Assembly (NCBI GenBank): GCA_963749115.1
Contig: CAVVLP010000013.1
Location: 62,001 to 126,000, forward strand
DNA from: SZUA-36 sp963749115
GTDB lineage: Bacteria > Pseudomonadota > Gammaproteobacteria > Xanthomonadales > SZUA-36
DNA: 64,000 bases
Reading direction: 5' to 3'
Position 1 is the first letter of the stretch. Every line of letters begins with the position of its first letter. Below are positions 43,147 through 52,633 of the stretch, in pieces. The notes beneath the pieces were generated by a model that was given only the letters and a program-made list of their open reading frames with translations, did not search any database and had not been told where the DNA came from. A program made the translations under genes and the position numbers.

Positions 43147-44844
43147 TCAATTTCCACCCAGTTTTTCCGGCTTGGCCAGCCACTCCCTGCCCTTCAGCAT
43201 CAACTGGTAATAAACCGTTGGCAGCATCTTCTCCTTCACGAACCAGGCCACCTTGCTGGGCTCGTCACTCTTGATCAGCCACTCTGGGAAAGTAGGTAAT
43301 AATTTGCCGCCGTAGCCAAATTCTGCCAGGACGATTTTGCCTTTCTCCACCGTCAGCGGGCATGACCCATACCCGTTGTATTCGGCCACCGGTTCCTTGC
43401 CATCGAAAACTGCGATGAGGTTTTCAGCCACCACGGGAGCCTGCAACCTGGCGGCGGCCAGCGTTTTTGCATTTGGGGCAGAACAGGCATCACCTAGACT
43501 AAAGACATTTCCATATAGATTGTGTCGCAGGGTGTCCTGGGCAACATCCACCCACCCGGCCTCGTTGGCCAGCGGGCTATTACGTACAAAATCAGGTGCC
43601 GTCTGTGGCGGGCAGACATGCAGCATATCGAAATCCTTCTCTACACGGCGCGTTTTCTGGTCCGGCTCATCGACATCAAACCAGGCCTTTTTCGCCTCGC
43701 CATCGACAGCCACCAGGTTGTGGAAAAAGTCCAGCCCTGCATTGTATTTTTTGACGTATTCCATCAATGGGGGAACATAATGCTCGACGCCGAATAACAC
43801 ACCACCGGCATTGCAAAAACTGACATCGATATCATCCAGCACCTTGTTGCGTAACCAGTGGTCACAAGACAGATACATGGCTTTCTGCGGTGCACCGGCA
43901 CACTTGATGGGCATTTGAGGCTGGGTAAATATCGCGCGACCGGAACGTAGTTTTTTAACCAGTTCCCAGGTATACGGTGCGTAATCGAAGCGGTAGTTGG
44001 AGGTGACACCGTTTTTCCCAAGACTCTCACGTAAACCCTCAACGGCGTCCCAGTCAAGCTTCAAGCCGGGTGCAACCACCAGTTGGCGGTATCCCATACG
44101 GCTACCGTCTTCGAGGGTAACCTGGCTGTGCTTGGGTTCAAATGATGCAACCGCCGCCTCGATCCAGCGCACACCGGAAGGCATGACTTTTTTTGTAAAT
44201 GTCTGAGGTTGGGTGGGTGAAAATATTCCACCACCCACCATCGTAAACCCGGGTTGATAAAAGTGTTTATAACGTGGTTCAACAACCACGATATCAAGCT
44301 GTGGCCGGCGCTTTAGCAGACTGGATGCCACTGCAATCCCCGCGCTGCCACCACCGACAACTACCACGTCATAGGTAGTAGCCTCGCCATGATGAGAAAC
44401 AGGCTTTTCAATTCCACCTGCGTTAGCCAGGGCGTCGTCGAGGTGTTCTTTTTGCCAACTCAGGTCGTAGCCAATGGATTCGGCAAAATTTATGATGGGG
44501 TCTGAACCCATACGCCTGGCTTCATACAAAGCCCATAAACTGGTCGATCGCATCCCCGATCTACAATAGGCCAGCACCGGACCGGTGACCCGACTCATCG
44601 CATCACCAAATTCCTTGACGTTTTGCTCGGTCAACTCTCCGGGAATAACCGGTATATTGATAAATTCAATGTCGTACCTGGCAGCCATTTCGGCCAGTTC
44701 TTCCACCAGCGGCTGATCATCGGTTTCATTGTCAGGGCGATTGTTGATGATCGTCTTGAAACCCAGGTAGGCCAGACGCTCAACATGGGTTGCATAAATT
44801 TGCGATGAAACAGATAGAAAAGGTGAAATTCGCTTTATTTCCAT
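43147..44844 (-). CDS. Phosphatase-like (DUF442) / sulfide:quinone oxidoreductase-like fusion
   Basis: Two-domain protein of 565 residues. The N-terminal 130 residues are a DUF442 protein-tyrosine-phosphatase-like domain with the C-x5-R loop YCRSGMRSTS (about residue 92). A linker leads to an FAD oxidoreductase of the SQR type, with VVVVGGGSAGIAVASSLLKR, a type II SQR segment IKCAGAPQKAMYLSCDHW and the FAD-binding end GDACSAPNAKTLAAARLQAP. It probably oxidises sulfide to a persulfide or acts on a sulfane carrier, with electrons to quinone. It is transcribed last in a block with TauE and the persulfide dioxygenase. Confidence 0.87.
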   Translation of the reverse strand: MEIKRISPFLSVSSQIYATHVERLAYLGFKTIINNRPDNETDDQPLVEELAEMAARYDIEFINIPVIPGELTEQNVKEFGDAMSRVTGPVLAYCRSGMRSTSLWALYEARRMGSDPIINFAESIGYDLSWQKEHLDDALANAGGIEKPVSHHGEATTYDVVVVGGGSAGIAVASSLLKRRPQLDIVVVEPRYKHFYQPGFTMVGGGIFSPTQPQTFTKKVMPSGVRWIEAAVASFEPKHSQVTLEDGSRMGYRQLVVAPGLKLDWDAVEGLRESLGKNGVTSNYRFDYAPYTWELVKKLRSGRAIFTQPQMPIKCAGAPQKAMYLSCDHWLRNKVLDDIDVSFCNAGGVLFGVEHYVPPLMEYVKKYNAGLDFFHNLVAVDGEAKKAWFDVDEPDQKTRRVEKDFDMLHVCPPQTAPDFVRNSPLANEAGWVDVAQDTLRHNLYGNVFSLGDACSAPNAKTLAAARLQAPVVAENLIAVFDGKEPVAEYNGYGSCPLTVEKGKIVLAEFGYGGKLLPTFPEWLIKSDEPSKVAWFVKEKMLPTVYYQLMLKGREWLAKPEKLGGN

Positions 44845-44872
44845 TGATCAATTCTCTTCAGGTTTTCAAAGA

Positions 44873-44917
44873 CTAGTATCATGTCAAGCCTATATTATAG
44901 GGTTGACATGACACTAG
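44873..44917. repeat. 21-bp imperfect inverted repeat (long hairpin)
   Basis: Arms at 44873-44893 and 44897-44917 are reverse complements at 19 of 21 positions with a 3-base ATT loop. It overlaps the TauE stop codon and precedes the fusion gene. The right arm shares AGGGTTGACA with the hairpin at 719-765, and both end in an ACACTA-like stretch, suggesting a dispersed hairpin family. No T-tract follows. Confidence 0.55.
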
Positions 44918-45690
44918 AACGGCCAGACCGAAGGCAGTGTTCGAGCCAGAATATATACTCCCATTACTATCAAGAATAGTCCAAATACTTTCCTGAGTTT
45001 GTGTTGATCTACACGGCCAGCAATACGTGAGCCAACAAAACTACCCGCTACACCGAGACCCGTGACAATGACTATAACATTCCAGTCCAGGGCCAGCCCC
45101 TGTGAATCCAAAACATCCAGGTATTTCCAAAAACCGGTAAATGACTTCAAAGCGATGATAACCAGGCTGGTTGCCACGGCCCGGTGCATCGACAATCCCC
45201 CCAACAGCACCAGCGCGGGAACTATCAGAAAGCCACCGCCGACACCCACCAGCCCGGTAAGGATACCAACCAGCAAACCATCAAGACCGATCTTCCACAC
45301 CTCGCGTGGCTCATGTGGCGTGTCATCCAGCACCACCGGCTTTAGCATCTGCCATGAAGCCAAAAGCATGACAACAGCAAACAGTGCCAGCTGTACCAGG
45401 CCGGAAACCCAGGTAGCTATCCAGGCACCGACATAGGTGCCAGCCATACCCGGGATACCAAACAAAACCACGATCCGCCAGTCAACCAGCTTTTTCTTCA
45501 GGTACGGTAAACTTCCGACAAGTGCGATTGACCCAACGATAGCCAGGGAACCGGCAATGGCCAGCTTTTCATCCTGACCAATCAGGTAAACCAGTACAGG
45601 TACTGTCAGAATCGACCCGCCGGAGCCCAGCAGACCCAGGCTGACACCGATTGCCATCGCCCCCAGCCACGCCAGCACCGACATACCCAT
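44914..45690 (-). CDS. TauE/SafE-family sulfite/sulfoacetate exporter
   Basis: A 258-residue membrane permease with about eight hydrophobic segments. The repeated GLLGSGGSILTVPVLVYL and GLVGVGGGFLIVPALVLLGG stretches are the family's two-fold signatures. Members export sulfite, sulfoacetate or related anions. Its position between a persulfide dioxygenase, which makes sulfite, and an SQR-like enzyme supports sulfite export; that assignment is an inference. Confidence 0.9.
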   Translation of the reverse strand: MGMSVLAWLGAMAIGVSLGLLGSGGSILTVPVLVYLIGQDEKLAIAGSLAIVGSIALVGSLPYLKKKLVDWRIVVLFGIPGMAGTYVGAWIATWVSGLVQLALFAVVMLLASWQMLKPVVLDDTPHEPREVWKIGLDGLLVGILTGLVGVGGGFLIVPALVLLGGLSMHRAVATSLVIIALKSFTGFWKYLDVLDSQGLALDWNVIVIVTGLGVAGSFVGSRIAGRVDQHKLRKVFGLFLIVMGVYILARTLPSVWPF

Positions 45691-45708
45691 CAGGCTTTCA
45701 TACCACGC

Positions 45709-46572
45709 TTACACTACGTTAACAGGAATTTTCAGGAAAACCGAACCGCTGTCATCTGCAGGTGGCATTTCACCCGCGCGAATATTGACCTGGATAGATG
45801 GCAATATCAGTTTTGGCATGCCCAGTTCGCTGTCGCGCTTGGTGCGAAACTCAACAAAAGCCTGCTCGGTAATACCTTCGTGAATGTGTATATTCGAGCT
45901 GCGTTGCTCTTCGACAGTTGTTTCCCACTTGTACACTTCACGACCCGGCGCCTTGTAGTCATGACACAGGAATAATCGCGTGCCGGCAGGCAGGGCCAGA
46001 ATTCGCCGAATGGACCGATACAGGGTGGTCGCGTCACCGCCTGGAAAATCGGTGCGTGCGGTGCCGAAATCCGGCATAAACAGGGTATCGCCCACGAATG
46101 CGGTATCACCAATAATAAAGGTGACACACGAGGGCGTGTGACCCGGTGTATGTATTACCCTGATTTCCAGTGCACCGAGTTCCAGCTGGTCACCTTCATC
46201 CAACAGGCGATCAAATTGTTTACCATCGGGCTCAAACTCATCGCCAAGCTTGAATATATCTTTGAAAGTGGCCTGAACCGCGGTGATAAGACGGCCGGTA
46301 GCCGTCCTGCCACCGGTCTTTGATTTCAGATAGGCTGCCGCAGAGAGATGATCTGCATGTGCATGGGTTTCCAGTATCCAGGCAACTTCAAGACCGTTCT
46401 CCCGGATAAAATCCAGCAGCTTATCCGCAGAGCCGGTTGAAGTCCGGCCGGATGCCTGATCAAAATCAAGGACCGGATCAATGATTGCGCAGGTTTTGCT
46501 GGATTGATCCGTCACCACGTAGCTAACCGTGTTGGTCGCTTCATCAAAAAAAGCTTTGACGCCGGGCTTCAT
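45709..46572 (-). CDS. ETHE1/BLH-type persulfide dioxygenase
   Basis: Metallo-beta-lactamase-fold mononuclear iron enzyme that oxidises glutathione persulfide to sulfite. The zinc/iron motif appears as ETHAHADHLSAAAYLKSKTG (residues 62-81), with the later histidine in VIHTPGHTPSC and aspartate in VGDTLFMPDFGTARTDFPGG, a typical PDO signature. RLFLCHDYKAPGRE is the third part. The 287 residues match the bacterial type. It starts the reverse-strand block PDO-TauE-fusion and is divergent from the YeeE genes, separated by 168 bases. Confidence 0.92.
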   Translation of the reverse strand: MKPGVKAFFDEATNTVSYVVTDQSSKTCAIIDPVLDFDQASGRTSTGSADKLLDFIRENGLEVAWILETHAHADHLSAAAYLKSKTGGRTATGRLITAVQATFKDIFKLGDEFEPDGKQFDRLLDEGDQLELGALEIRVIHTPGHTPSCVTFIIGDTAFVGDTLFMPDFGTARTDFPGGDATTLYRSIRRILALPAGTRLFLCHDYKAPGREVYKWETTVEEQRSSNIHIHEGITEQAFVEFRTKRDSELGMPKLILPSIQVNIRAGEMPPADDSGSVFLKIPVNVV

Positions 46573-46740
46573 TCACTCGCCTCCTGAAAAATCTTAATCT
46601 GTCGTTAATCCGCAGCCTGATATAATAACCGCGTGTGAAGTACTATGATTGGAATTGTTGATAGATAAATCCGATTTGACTTTATATTATAATTAGTTAA
46701 TATATGCAAGCTTCGCCTAATCAATCAAAGAGATCCTAAT

Positions 46741-47277
46741 ATGCAAGACTCCCCTGTTCTATCCTGGAAGGTAGCTGGTCTGTTACTCGGACTGCTGGTT
46801 ATCCTGGCGACGGCACTGGTCAAACCGTTTGGTGTTTCGACCCAGTACGTTGTAACCGATGCGATTGTTTTACACAAAACGGCACCTGCGATTGCGGAAT
46901 CCAACGAGTACCTGAACAAGTATGGAGAAAAATCCGACTGGGGTATTGGTTATGGCTGGATGCTGGTACTTGGCATGTTCCTGGGTAGCGGTATTGCAGC
47001 GCTTGCCACCAAGCGGTTTCGTCAGCGGGAAAACCCCGCTATTCCGGCAATGTGGAAAGAACAATTCGGTGAACACAAGGCCAAGCGACTGGTACAGGCA
47101 TTCATCGGCGGCGTGTTATTGCTGTTTGGTGCGCGTCTGGCAGGTGGTTGCACCTCCGGTCACATGATCAGTGGAATCTCTCAACTGACAGTGGGCTCCT
47201 TCATATTCGGTGCCTCCATATTCGCCTCGGGTATCCTTACCGCCCGTACCCTGTACAGGAAGAGGTCATCATCATGA
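46741..47277 (+). CDS. YeeE/YedE-family sulfur transporter, first half
   Basis: A 178-residue membrane protein with the YeeE signature GARLAGGCTSGHMISGIS, whose cysteine guides thiosulfate through the related TsuA channel. TsuA is one chain of about 350 residues; here the halves are separate genes. The stop overlaps the second gene's start (ATGA). It may move thiosulfate or another sulfur compound next to the sulfide and sox genes. Confidence 0.9.
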   Translation: MQDSPVLSWKVAGLLLGLLVILATALVKPFGVSTQYVVTDAIVLHKTAPAIAESNEYLNKYGEKSDWGIGYGWMLVLGMFLGSGIAALATKRFRQRENPAIPAMWKEQFGEHKAKRLVQAFIGGVLLLFGARLAGGCTSGHMISGISQLTVGSFIFGASIFASGILTARTLYRKRSSS

Positions 47278-47801
47278 AATTATTACTCGGACTTGCCATC
47301 GGTACGGCCATCGGTGCTGTCATGCAACTGGGGGGTGCCTCCAGTTACCGTAAAATTCTCGGTAGCCTGCTGTTGAAAGACATGACCATTATCAAATTGA
47401 TATTGATGACCATTGCCGTCACCACGGTCGGCATCTATGCACTTGACCTGGTTGATATGGCCCATATGGATATCAAACCAACCTACGTGCTGGGTATCAT
47501 TATTGCCGGATTGATTTTTGGTGTTGGTTTTGCCATTTCCGGTTATTGCCCCGGCACCTGTGTACTGGCTTCTGCGGAAGGTAAAACAGACGCCGTATTT
47601 ACCATTCTGGGTGGCTTGTTCGGCGCCGCGCTGTACGCGCTGGTCTATCCACTGATGGCACCCCTGATCAACGTCGCCAACTTCGGCGAGATCACGCTGG
47701 CAAGTGTTTTCAATGTCGAAAACGGTATCTGGATAGCAATCCCATTCAGCGCAATTTTATTGCTGCTGGTATTCAGGGTTCTTAAAGACCGTTACGAGTA
47801 G
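47274..47801 (+). CDS. YeeE/YedE-family sulfur transporter, second half
   Basis: A 175-residue membrane protein starting MKLLLGLAIGTAIGAVMQLG at 47274; the upstream open frame is the shadow of the first gene. The motif FAISGYCPGTCVLASAEGK supplies the partner cysteine of the YeeE pair. Five hydrophobic segments are visible. It should form a heterodimer with the preceding gene product. Confidence 0.9.
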   Translation: MKLLLGLAIGTAIGAVMQLGGASSYRKILGSLLLKDMTIIKLILMTIAVTTVGIYALDLVDMAHMDIKPTYVLGIIIAGLIFGVGFAISGYCPGTCVLASAEGKTDAVFTILGGLFGAALYALVYPLMAPLINVANFGEITLASVFNVENGIWIAIPFSAILLLLVFRVLKDRYE

Positions 47802-48003
47802 GGCAATTCCCAACACCTCTCCCGTTGTATGTTCAGAGCCGAAACCGCTCGAAAAGAGTGAGGGTATCGGCTATTGTTACAACGCTATCTGATAACAAGA
47901 TTATTTATGTCTGCAAATAACAATCTAATAACCTCCTTAGCAGGTAACAGCAGTGGCACATCGTTTGTGTCAGTGTCGTTCCTGGGAGGTTAAAGAGAAG
48001 ACT

Positions 48004-48150
48004 ATGAGCATTATATTAACCTGGGCGCTTCCTGTGCTTTTTGTATCAATGCTGAGCTGGACTATCTGGATGTGGCGACGGCTGGAAAACGCGCAGCGGT
48101 GGATCGCCATTATTCCGCTGGTCATCATTTTTTATGTCATTGTCAGGTGA
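48004..48150 (+). CDS. Small predicted membrane protein
   Basis: A 48-residue protein preceded by an AAAGAGAAG ribosome-binding site. It has two hydrophobic segments separated by a charged WRRLENAQRW turn. The family is unknown to me. It is downstream of the YeeE pair on the same strand after about 200 bases. The open frame can extend 17 codons upstream, but only this start has a good ribosome-binding site. Confidence 0.5.
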   Translation: MSIILTWALPVLFVSMLSWTIWMWRRLENAQRWIAIIPLVIIFYVIVR

Positions 48151-48357
48151 TTCTACCGTGAGTTGCCGTATTGGTGATCAGGGTTTCAACCTGCCTTTTT
48201 TGCGAGTCGGAGCCGTTGATTGTGGTCATAAACGGACTTATTCGTTGTTTTGATTCGCATTTGATACACGACTGCCATCTTGAGAAAGGCAAACGAAGAG
48301 GACTGACCCTGACTGAACATTGCCTGCCAGACCAGGTTTGGGACATGACAGAAAGTT

Positions 48358-48814
48358 TCAGGGTCTGATCAGTATGTAACCGTCATCAACCCTGTCGATG
48401 ATGTGCGCGACACCTGCCTGCACCTTGATGGCGGCAGGATTGATCTCTGGGCGGCTGCCGTGGGTTCTTTCCATGGTATCGAGCGTGTTCTGGCAGACAT
48501 AAAAACGTACACCGTTTTCAACCAGGCTGGAAATCCGGACCTGGTGTTCACTTTCGGCGTACATAAGCCGCACACCTTTGCCAAAGGTAACGATTTCGAT
48601 ATCGATCATATCCGGGCCGCCATAGTTCTTGATCAGGTTATTGGCCGTATCAAGCACCACGGCCTCATTGGCCTGGTCACTCAACTGCAGAATGACGTGT
48701 TTCTCTGCGAAGGGCTTGAACTCTTCGCCCTTCACTTCGTTGGCCGTTGCGACCTGCGTGATGGCAAACAGAACGACCAGTACACAGCTGAACAGAGCGT
48801 GAGATTAACTTCAT
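48358..48814 (-). CDS. Periplasmic DsrE-like protein, frameshift in the signal peptide
   Basis: DsrE/DsrF-family sulfur-carrier-like protein. The intact part, KGEEFKPFAEKHVILQLSDQ to the end DDGYILIRP, has DIEIVTFGKGVRLMYAE and a cysteine in GVRFYVCQNTLDTM. Upstream, the same frame gives ALFSCVLVVLFAITQVATAN, a signal peptide without a start codon. ATG at 48814 (MKLIS) is in the neighbouring frame, and removing one base near 48803 joins them into MKLIS-ALFSCVLVVL, a normal secreted protein. It lies 5 bases after soxB and ends the sox operon. A role in periplasmic sulfur transfer is inferred. Confidence 0.78.
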
Positions 48815-48819
48815 CCGGC

Positions 48820-50584
48820 TCAGCTTATCTTCCCGGCGTAATCAGCAACACCCTTATTGCCTTTGACATTGATCAACCGGGGCGTATCAATATCGTCGAC
48901 CCTGATGACTTTCCGGTCACGTAAATACTCAGCCACCATATCCCAGATAGGTGGACCCGGGAGATTTTGATCCAACCGTGGCCCAACCAGCCACCTTGTA
49001 GGTTTTGTCAGCACTCAGGAGAGTGCCATCCTGCAGGCTTAAATCTCCGATACGTTCGCCCATCGCCTTGCCCGGGTCGCAACTGTAGCTGAGCCCGCCG
49101 ACACGCACCATGTCACCACCCTGCTGATAATAGGGGTCATCGTGGAACAGGTTGTCGGCCACACTTTCAAGAATCATCTTGAGTTCCGAGCCCTGCATAT
49201 CCCGGACATAGGTCTCCGGATAAGTCATGGCGGTCTGATCCATCAGGCGCTCCATGGTGATGGTCTGACCCGGGAGGATTGAAGTGCCCCAGCGGAAACC
49301 GGGTGACAGGGCAATCTCGGCACCACCGACTGCACGCATGGCGTCACAGATCACCTGGTCGAAGGTACCGTTGAAATTTCCACGCCGGTATAGCAAAGAC
49401 TCGGCAACGGCCAGGGGCTCGTTTAATTTATCAGCAAATGGCTTACGTACTTCATTGATATACGCCTGCATACCGGCATCGGCCGGCAGCAGGTTTGAGA
49501 ATACCGGTAACAATCGATAGCGGTAATCATTGACCTTGCCTTCACCGATATCGAGGTCAAGAACCGCCAGGAATTTACCGTTGGAACCGGCATTGGTCAC
49601 CACTGTTTTACCACCCGGGTTACTAACCACAACCGGTTTGGGAACCGCATCATGGGTATGACCACCGAGGATAAAATCAACACCCGTAACGATACTGGCC
49701 ATCTTGATATCAACGTCCATACCGTTATGGGATAACACGATAACTGCATCCGGTCGGTGTTCGGCACGGATTTCATTAACCAGTTCCTGCATGTCGGAAT
49801 CACGGATGCCAAACGACCAGTCAGGGATAAACCGGGAGGGATTTGCGATCGGTGTGTAGGGGAATGCCTGGCCGATTACGGCGACCCTGCGCCCACCTAT
49901 TTCCCTGATCGTATATGGCTTGAATGCATGCCCTGTGTCCTCGTCATAGACAGGTGCATCATCAAACATTGCTTCTTCAGATACATAAACATTTTGCGCG
50001 ATGAATTCACCTTTGAATTCGGAGATATTTTCGAGAATCTCATCCTGCTGGTAGGTGAATTCCCAGTGACCCGTCATGATGTCTACACCAAGACGATTAC
50101 AGGCTTCTACCATGTCCTTGCCGCGTGTCCACAATGCTGTGGCCGAACCCTGCCAGGTGTCACCACCGTCCAGTAATAGCGAATGACCATCGGCGACTTC
50201 TGCACGTTGACGGTCAACCAGGGTTTTCAGGTGCGCAAAACCACCTACTTTGCCGTAGGTCTCAGCGGCAGCGGCGAAATCAAGATAGGTAAAAGCATGT
50301 GCCTTAGCGGTGCCGGATTTAATACCGGTGTGGTCCAGCAGGTGGGCACCGACCAGGTGTGGCGGACGGCCTGCAGCTGCACCGATACCGATATTTACGT
50401 TCGGTTCACGAAAATACACCGGCTCCAGTTGCGCATGGCAATCGGTGAAATGCAGCAATCGCGCATTACCGAATGGCGGGAGACTGTAGATATCCTCCTG
50501 CGACCCGGCGTTCGCAAAGGCGGGTATTAAACCTGCAGCACTGGCTGCACCCATAACCGTGAGAAATTCACGTCTATCCATCAT
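48820..50584 (-). CDS. soxB: SoxB, thiosulfohydrolase, frameshifted near the C-terminus
   Basis: Periplasmic dimanganese enzyme that hydrolyses the sulfate group from SoxYZ-bound thiosulfate. A Tat signal (DRREFLTVMGAASAAGL) leads to the metallophosphatase core, with RLLHFTDCHAQLEPVYFREP, DGGDTWQGSATALW and VLSHNGMDVDIKMA. GGHTHDAVPKPVV supplies later metal ligands. At 48965-48968 (TTTT, AAAA on the coding strand) an extra base breaks the frame after ATVGS; the continued frame gives NLPGPPIWDMVAEYLRDRK and 40 more residues, the expected SoxB end. Joined length about 588. It sits between soxK and the DsrE-like gene. Confidence 0.93.
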
Positions 50585-50599
50585 GGCCTTAATCTCCGC

Positions 50600-50914
50600 T
50601 TACCTGGGTACGCTTTTTTGCCAGGTTTTCTTTTCTCTTTCAGCCGTTGCGACAGCCAGTTCAGCATGCAGCCTGGCTTCAGTTGCCAGTGTGATGGCCA
50701 GCTCAAAATCACCTGCTGCTGCGGCCTCCTCGGCGTCTTGCAATAAAATCTCAGAGGTGCTCCACAACTGCACCTTGCTTTCGGCATCACTGAGAGTTTC
50801 CCGTGCTTTTGCCAGTGCCGCCTCGTACTCGGCAGCATCTGCAGCCACGACAGATGTATTTAGCATCAAACCTGCCAACAGGGCAGCAACCAGAACTGGT
50901 AGTTTATGTTTCAT
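50600..50914 (-). CDS. soxK: SoxK, SoxXA-binding protein
   Basis: A 104-residue exported protein (signal MKHKLPVLVAALLAGLMLNT and VAA cleavage region) followed by an alanine- and glutamate-rich helical hairpin. In sulfur oxidisers such as Thiomicrospira and Chlorobium, SoxK/SAXB stabilises the SoxXA cytochrome. The position between soxA and soxB, and the size, match. It contains no cysteine for haem attachment. Confidence 0.82.
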   Translation of the reverse strand: MKHKLPVLVAALLAGLMLNTSVVAADAAEYEAALAKARETLSDAESKVQLWSTSEILLQDAEEAAAAGDFELAITLATEARLHAELAVATAEREKKTWQKSVPR

Positions 50915-50927
50915 TCGCGTTTCCCTT

Positions 50928-51752
50928 TTATCGGCGTGAAGCCGGCCCGTTCATTTCCATGCCATTACTCATATACGACAGGAAAAACTCGAGTTCCCGG
51001 TACACCTGGCTTTGGGCCTCATAGGGCTTGGCGCGGACCTGTACATTGCATTCCATGAAACGCTTGTGCAGTGTGCCGGTTTCACCCCACTTGGAACGAT
51101 ATACCGGCCAGTGGGTCGCCTGTCCAAGCATACCGCTCAAACGATCGGCGCGAAGCAGGATTCCGGCCGATTGCATATGGCAATTTTCGCAAGCGAACTC
51201 CAGTTGACCGCGACGGGTGTAGTAATACTCTTTGCCCGATTCATAGGCTTGAAGTGCCCTTGGGTCGTCCGGTATAACAACACTCATCTTATTTCCACGT
51301 GAGGTGTACGCCATATAGGCCGAAATGGCTGCCAGTTCACCCGTCAGCCACGGCAATGGTTCTTCACCATTGTCTGTCCGGCACTGGTTGATGGCATACT
51401 CAAGCGTGATGACCTCACCGGTATCAGTGTCGAAACGGGGATAGTTCTGCTTGATGCCAATACCACCATTTTCAAAACAATCCGCGTATCCTTTGCCGTT
51501 TGCGAAGGGCGTGTTGAATATTTCCTCACCTTCTTCCATGGCAATTTCGTAGGGCGGAAAATCTTCCATCTCGAGCCACTGCTCACGCGCGCCCTCGTCA
51601 AAGGCATAGAGACCATTGATCATTTCGTTCAGGTCAAGATCCGGAAAACGCTGGGCGAAAAACTCCCTGAGTGCCAGCCTGTCCTGTTCAGGTGTCGCGT
51701 AAACGTTCGTCATCACTACGAACAGAAAACATGCAATTAAGAACCTTTTCAC
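50928..51752 (-). CDS. soxA: SoxA, sulfur-oxidation c-type cytochrome
   Basis: Catalytic SoxAX subunit that links thiosulfate to the SoxYZ carrier. A signal peptide (MKRFLIACFLFVVMTNVYA) precedes 255 mature residues. A single haem site CENCH is at about residue 190, and the active-site cysteine ligand is in MECNVQVRAKP. Two further cysteines (ADCFENGG, INQCRTDNG) replace the first haem with a likely disulfide, the type seen in Chlorobium and Starkeya. It is followed by soxK after 13 bases. Confidence 0.95.
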   Translation of the reverse strand: MKRFLIACFLFVVMTNVYATPEQDRLALREFFAQRFPDLDLNEMINGLYAFDEGAREQWLEMEDFPPYEIAMEEGEEIFNTPFANGKGYADCFENGGIGIKQNYPRFDTDTGEVITLEYAINQCRTDNGEEPLPWLTGELAAISAYMAYTSRGNKMSVVIPDDPRALQAYESGKEYYYTRRGQLEFACENCHMQSAGILLRADRLSGMLGQATHWPVYRSKWGETGTLHKRFMECNVQVRAKPYEAQSQVYRELEFFLSYMSNGMEMNGPASRR

Positions 51753-51810
51753 AGATTTCTCTCCGATTGCCCTGATGCGAGCTTATGTTGTTGCTTGCGG
51801 GTAGACATAC

Positions 51811-52125
51811 CTATTTGAATGTGATTTCCTTCACACTGGAATCGCCGGTGTTGTCCTTCCAGCTGATTTCCAGTGTGTCACCCGCCTTGGCACCTTTAAA
51901 TTTAAATGCCATGTACGGATCTTTAGATACACCCGTGCCCCAAAAAGCCGTATTAACAACGTTACCGTTATGTTTGCAGACGACTTCCTGGATGTAATGC
52001 TTTGGTACTGTTTCACCGGTATCGGCATTGACCCTTGCACCTGATTCCATCGGGTGCGGCATCAACGCTTTCACTTCGGCAACATCACCCTTGATTTTTG
52101 CCTTGATTTTGATTGGTTTACCCAT
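51811..52125 (-). CDS. soxZ: SoxZ, thiosulfate carrier subunit
   Basis: A 104-residue immunoglobulin-like partner of SoxY. GKPIKIKAKIKGDVAEVKAL and MPHPMESGARVNADTG are typical, and the protein ends with EISWKDNTGDSSVKEITFK. There is no signal peptide, as usual: SoxZ is exported with SoxY. It lies 35 bases after soxY. Confidence 0.96.
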   Translation of the reverse strand: MGKPIKIKAKIKGDVAEVKALMPHPMESGARVNADTGETVPKHYIQEVVCKHNGNVVNTAFWGTGVSKDPYMAFKFKGAKAGDTLEISWKDNTGDSSVKEITFK

Positions 52126-52160
52126 AATAAAATTCCTTTGTTTTTAACGTCGGGCCGCTA

Positions 52161-52607
52161 TCAGCCGCCACAACCGCCAATGGTGACTTTGACTTCTTTG
52201 CTGGCGGAATAGAATTTTCCACCTGCTTTAACAACCGTGCGCACCACCGAGCTTTCACCCATCTTCATCCTGATTGAAATATCCGGGATGGATTGGGGTG
52301 ACAATTCGAACATGGCAACCAACGGTGTCGGGTTGTTTTCAACCATCACGCTGATCGACTCAACATCAGCCAGAGCGGTGCTGACCGTAACCGGCACCAC
52401 GGCACCATTTTCCGCAATATCCGGAACTTTCAAGGTGATCTGGTCACTTTCAGCAATGGATCCGTCAAATAGATCTTTAACAACAGTTTCGCTGTTATCT
52501 GCATCAAAGGCAGCATCCGGTCTTGCTGCGAACAGCCAACGTGGAACTGCCAGCACGGCAGCAGCGGTAAACAAGCTCCTGATCAGAGCCCTGCGTTGTA
52601 ATCTCAT
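52161..52607 (-). CDS. soxY: SoxY, covalent sulfur carrier
   Basis: A 148-residue periplasmic protein whose C-terminal cysteine in the GGCGG swinging arm carries the sulfur substrate through the Sox cycle. The arm is intact (VTIGGCGG at the end). A Tat-like signal RRALIRSLFTAAAVLAVP begins the protein. It lies between soxX and soxZ. Confidence 0.96.
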   Translation of the reverse strand: MRLQRRALIRSLFTAAAVLAVPRWLFAARPDAAFDADNSETVVKDLFDGSIAESDQITLKVPDIAENGAVVPVTVSTALADVESISVMVENNPTPLVAMFELSPQSIPDISIRMKMGESSVVRTVVKAGGKFYSASKEVKVTIGGCGG

Positions 52608-52633
52608 CGAATAACTCCTATAAAAATCATATC

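Noticed and set aside
48171..48368. A 65-residue open frame between the small membrane protein and the DsrE-like gene
   Set aside because: No ribosome-binding site or domain, and an equally long frame exists on the opposite strand.
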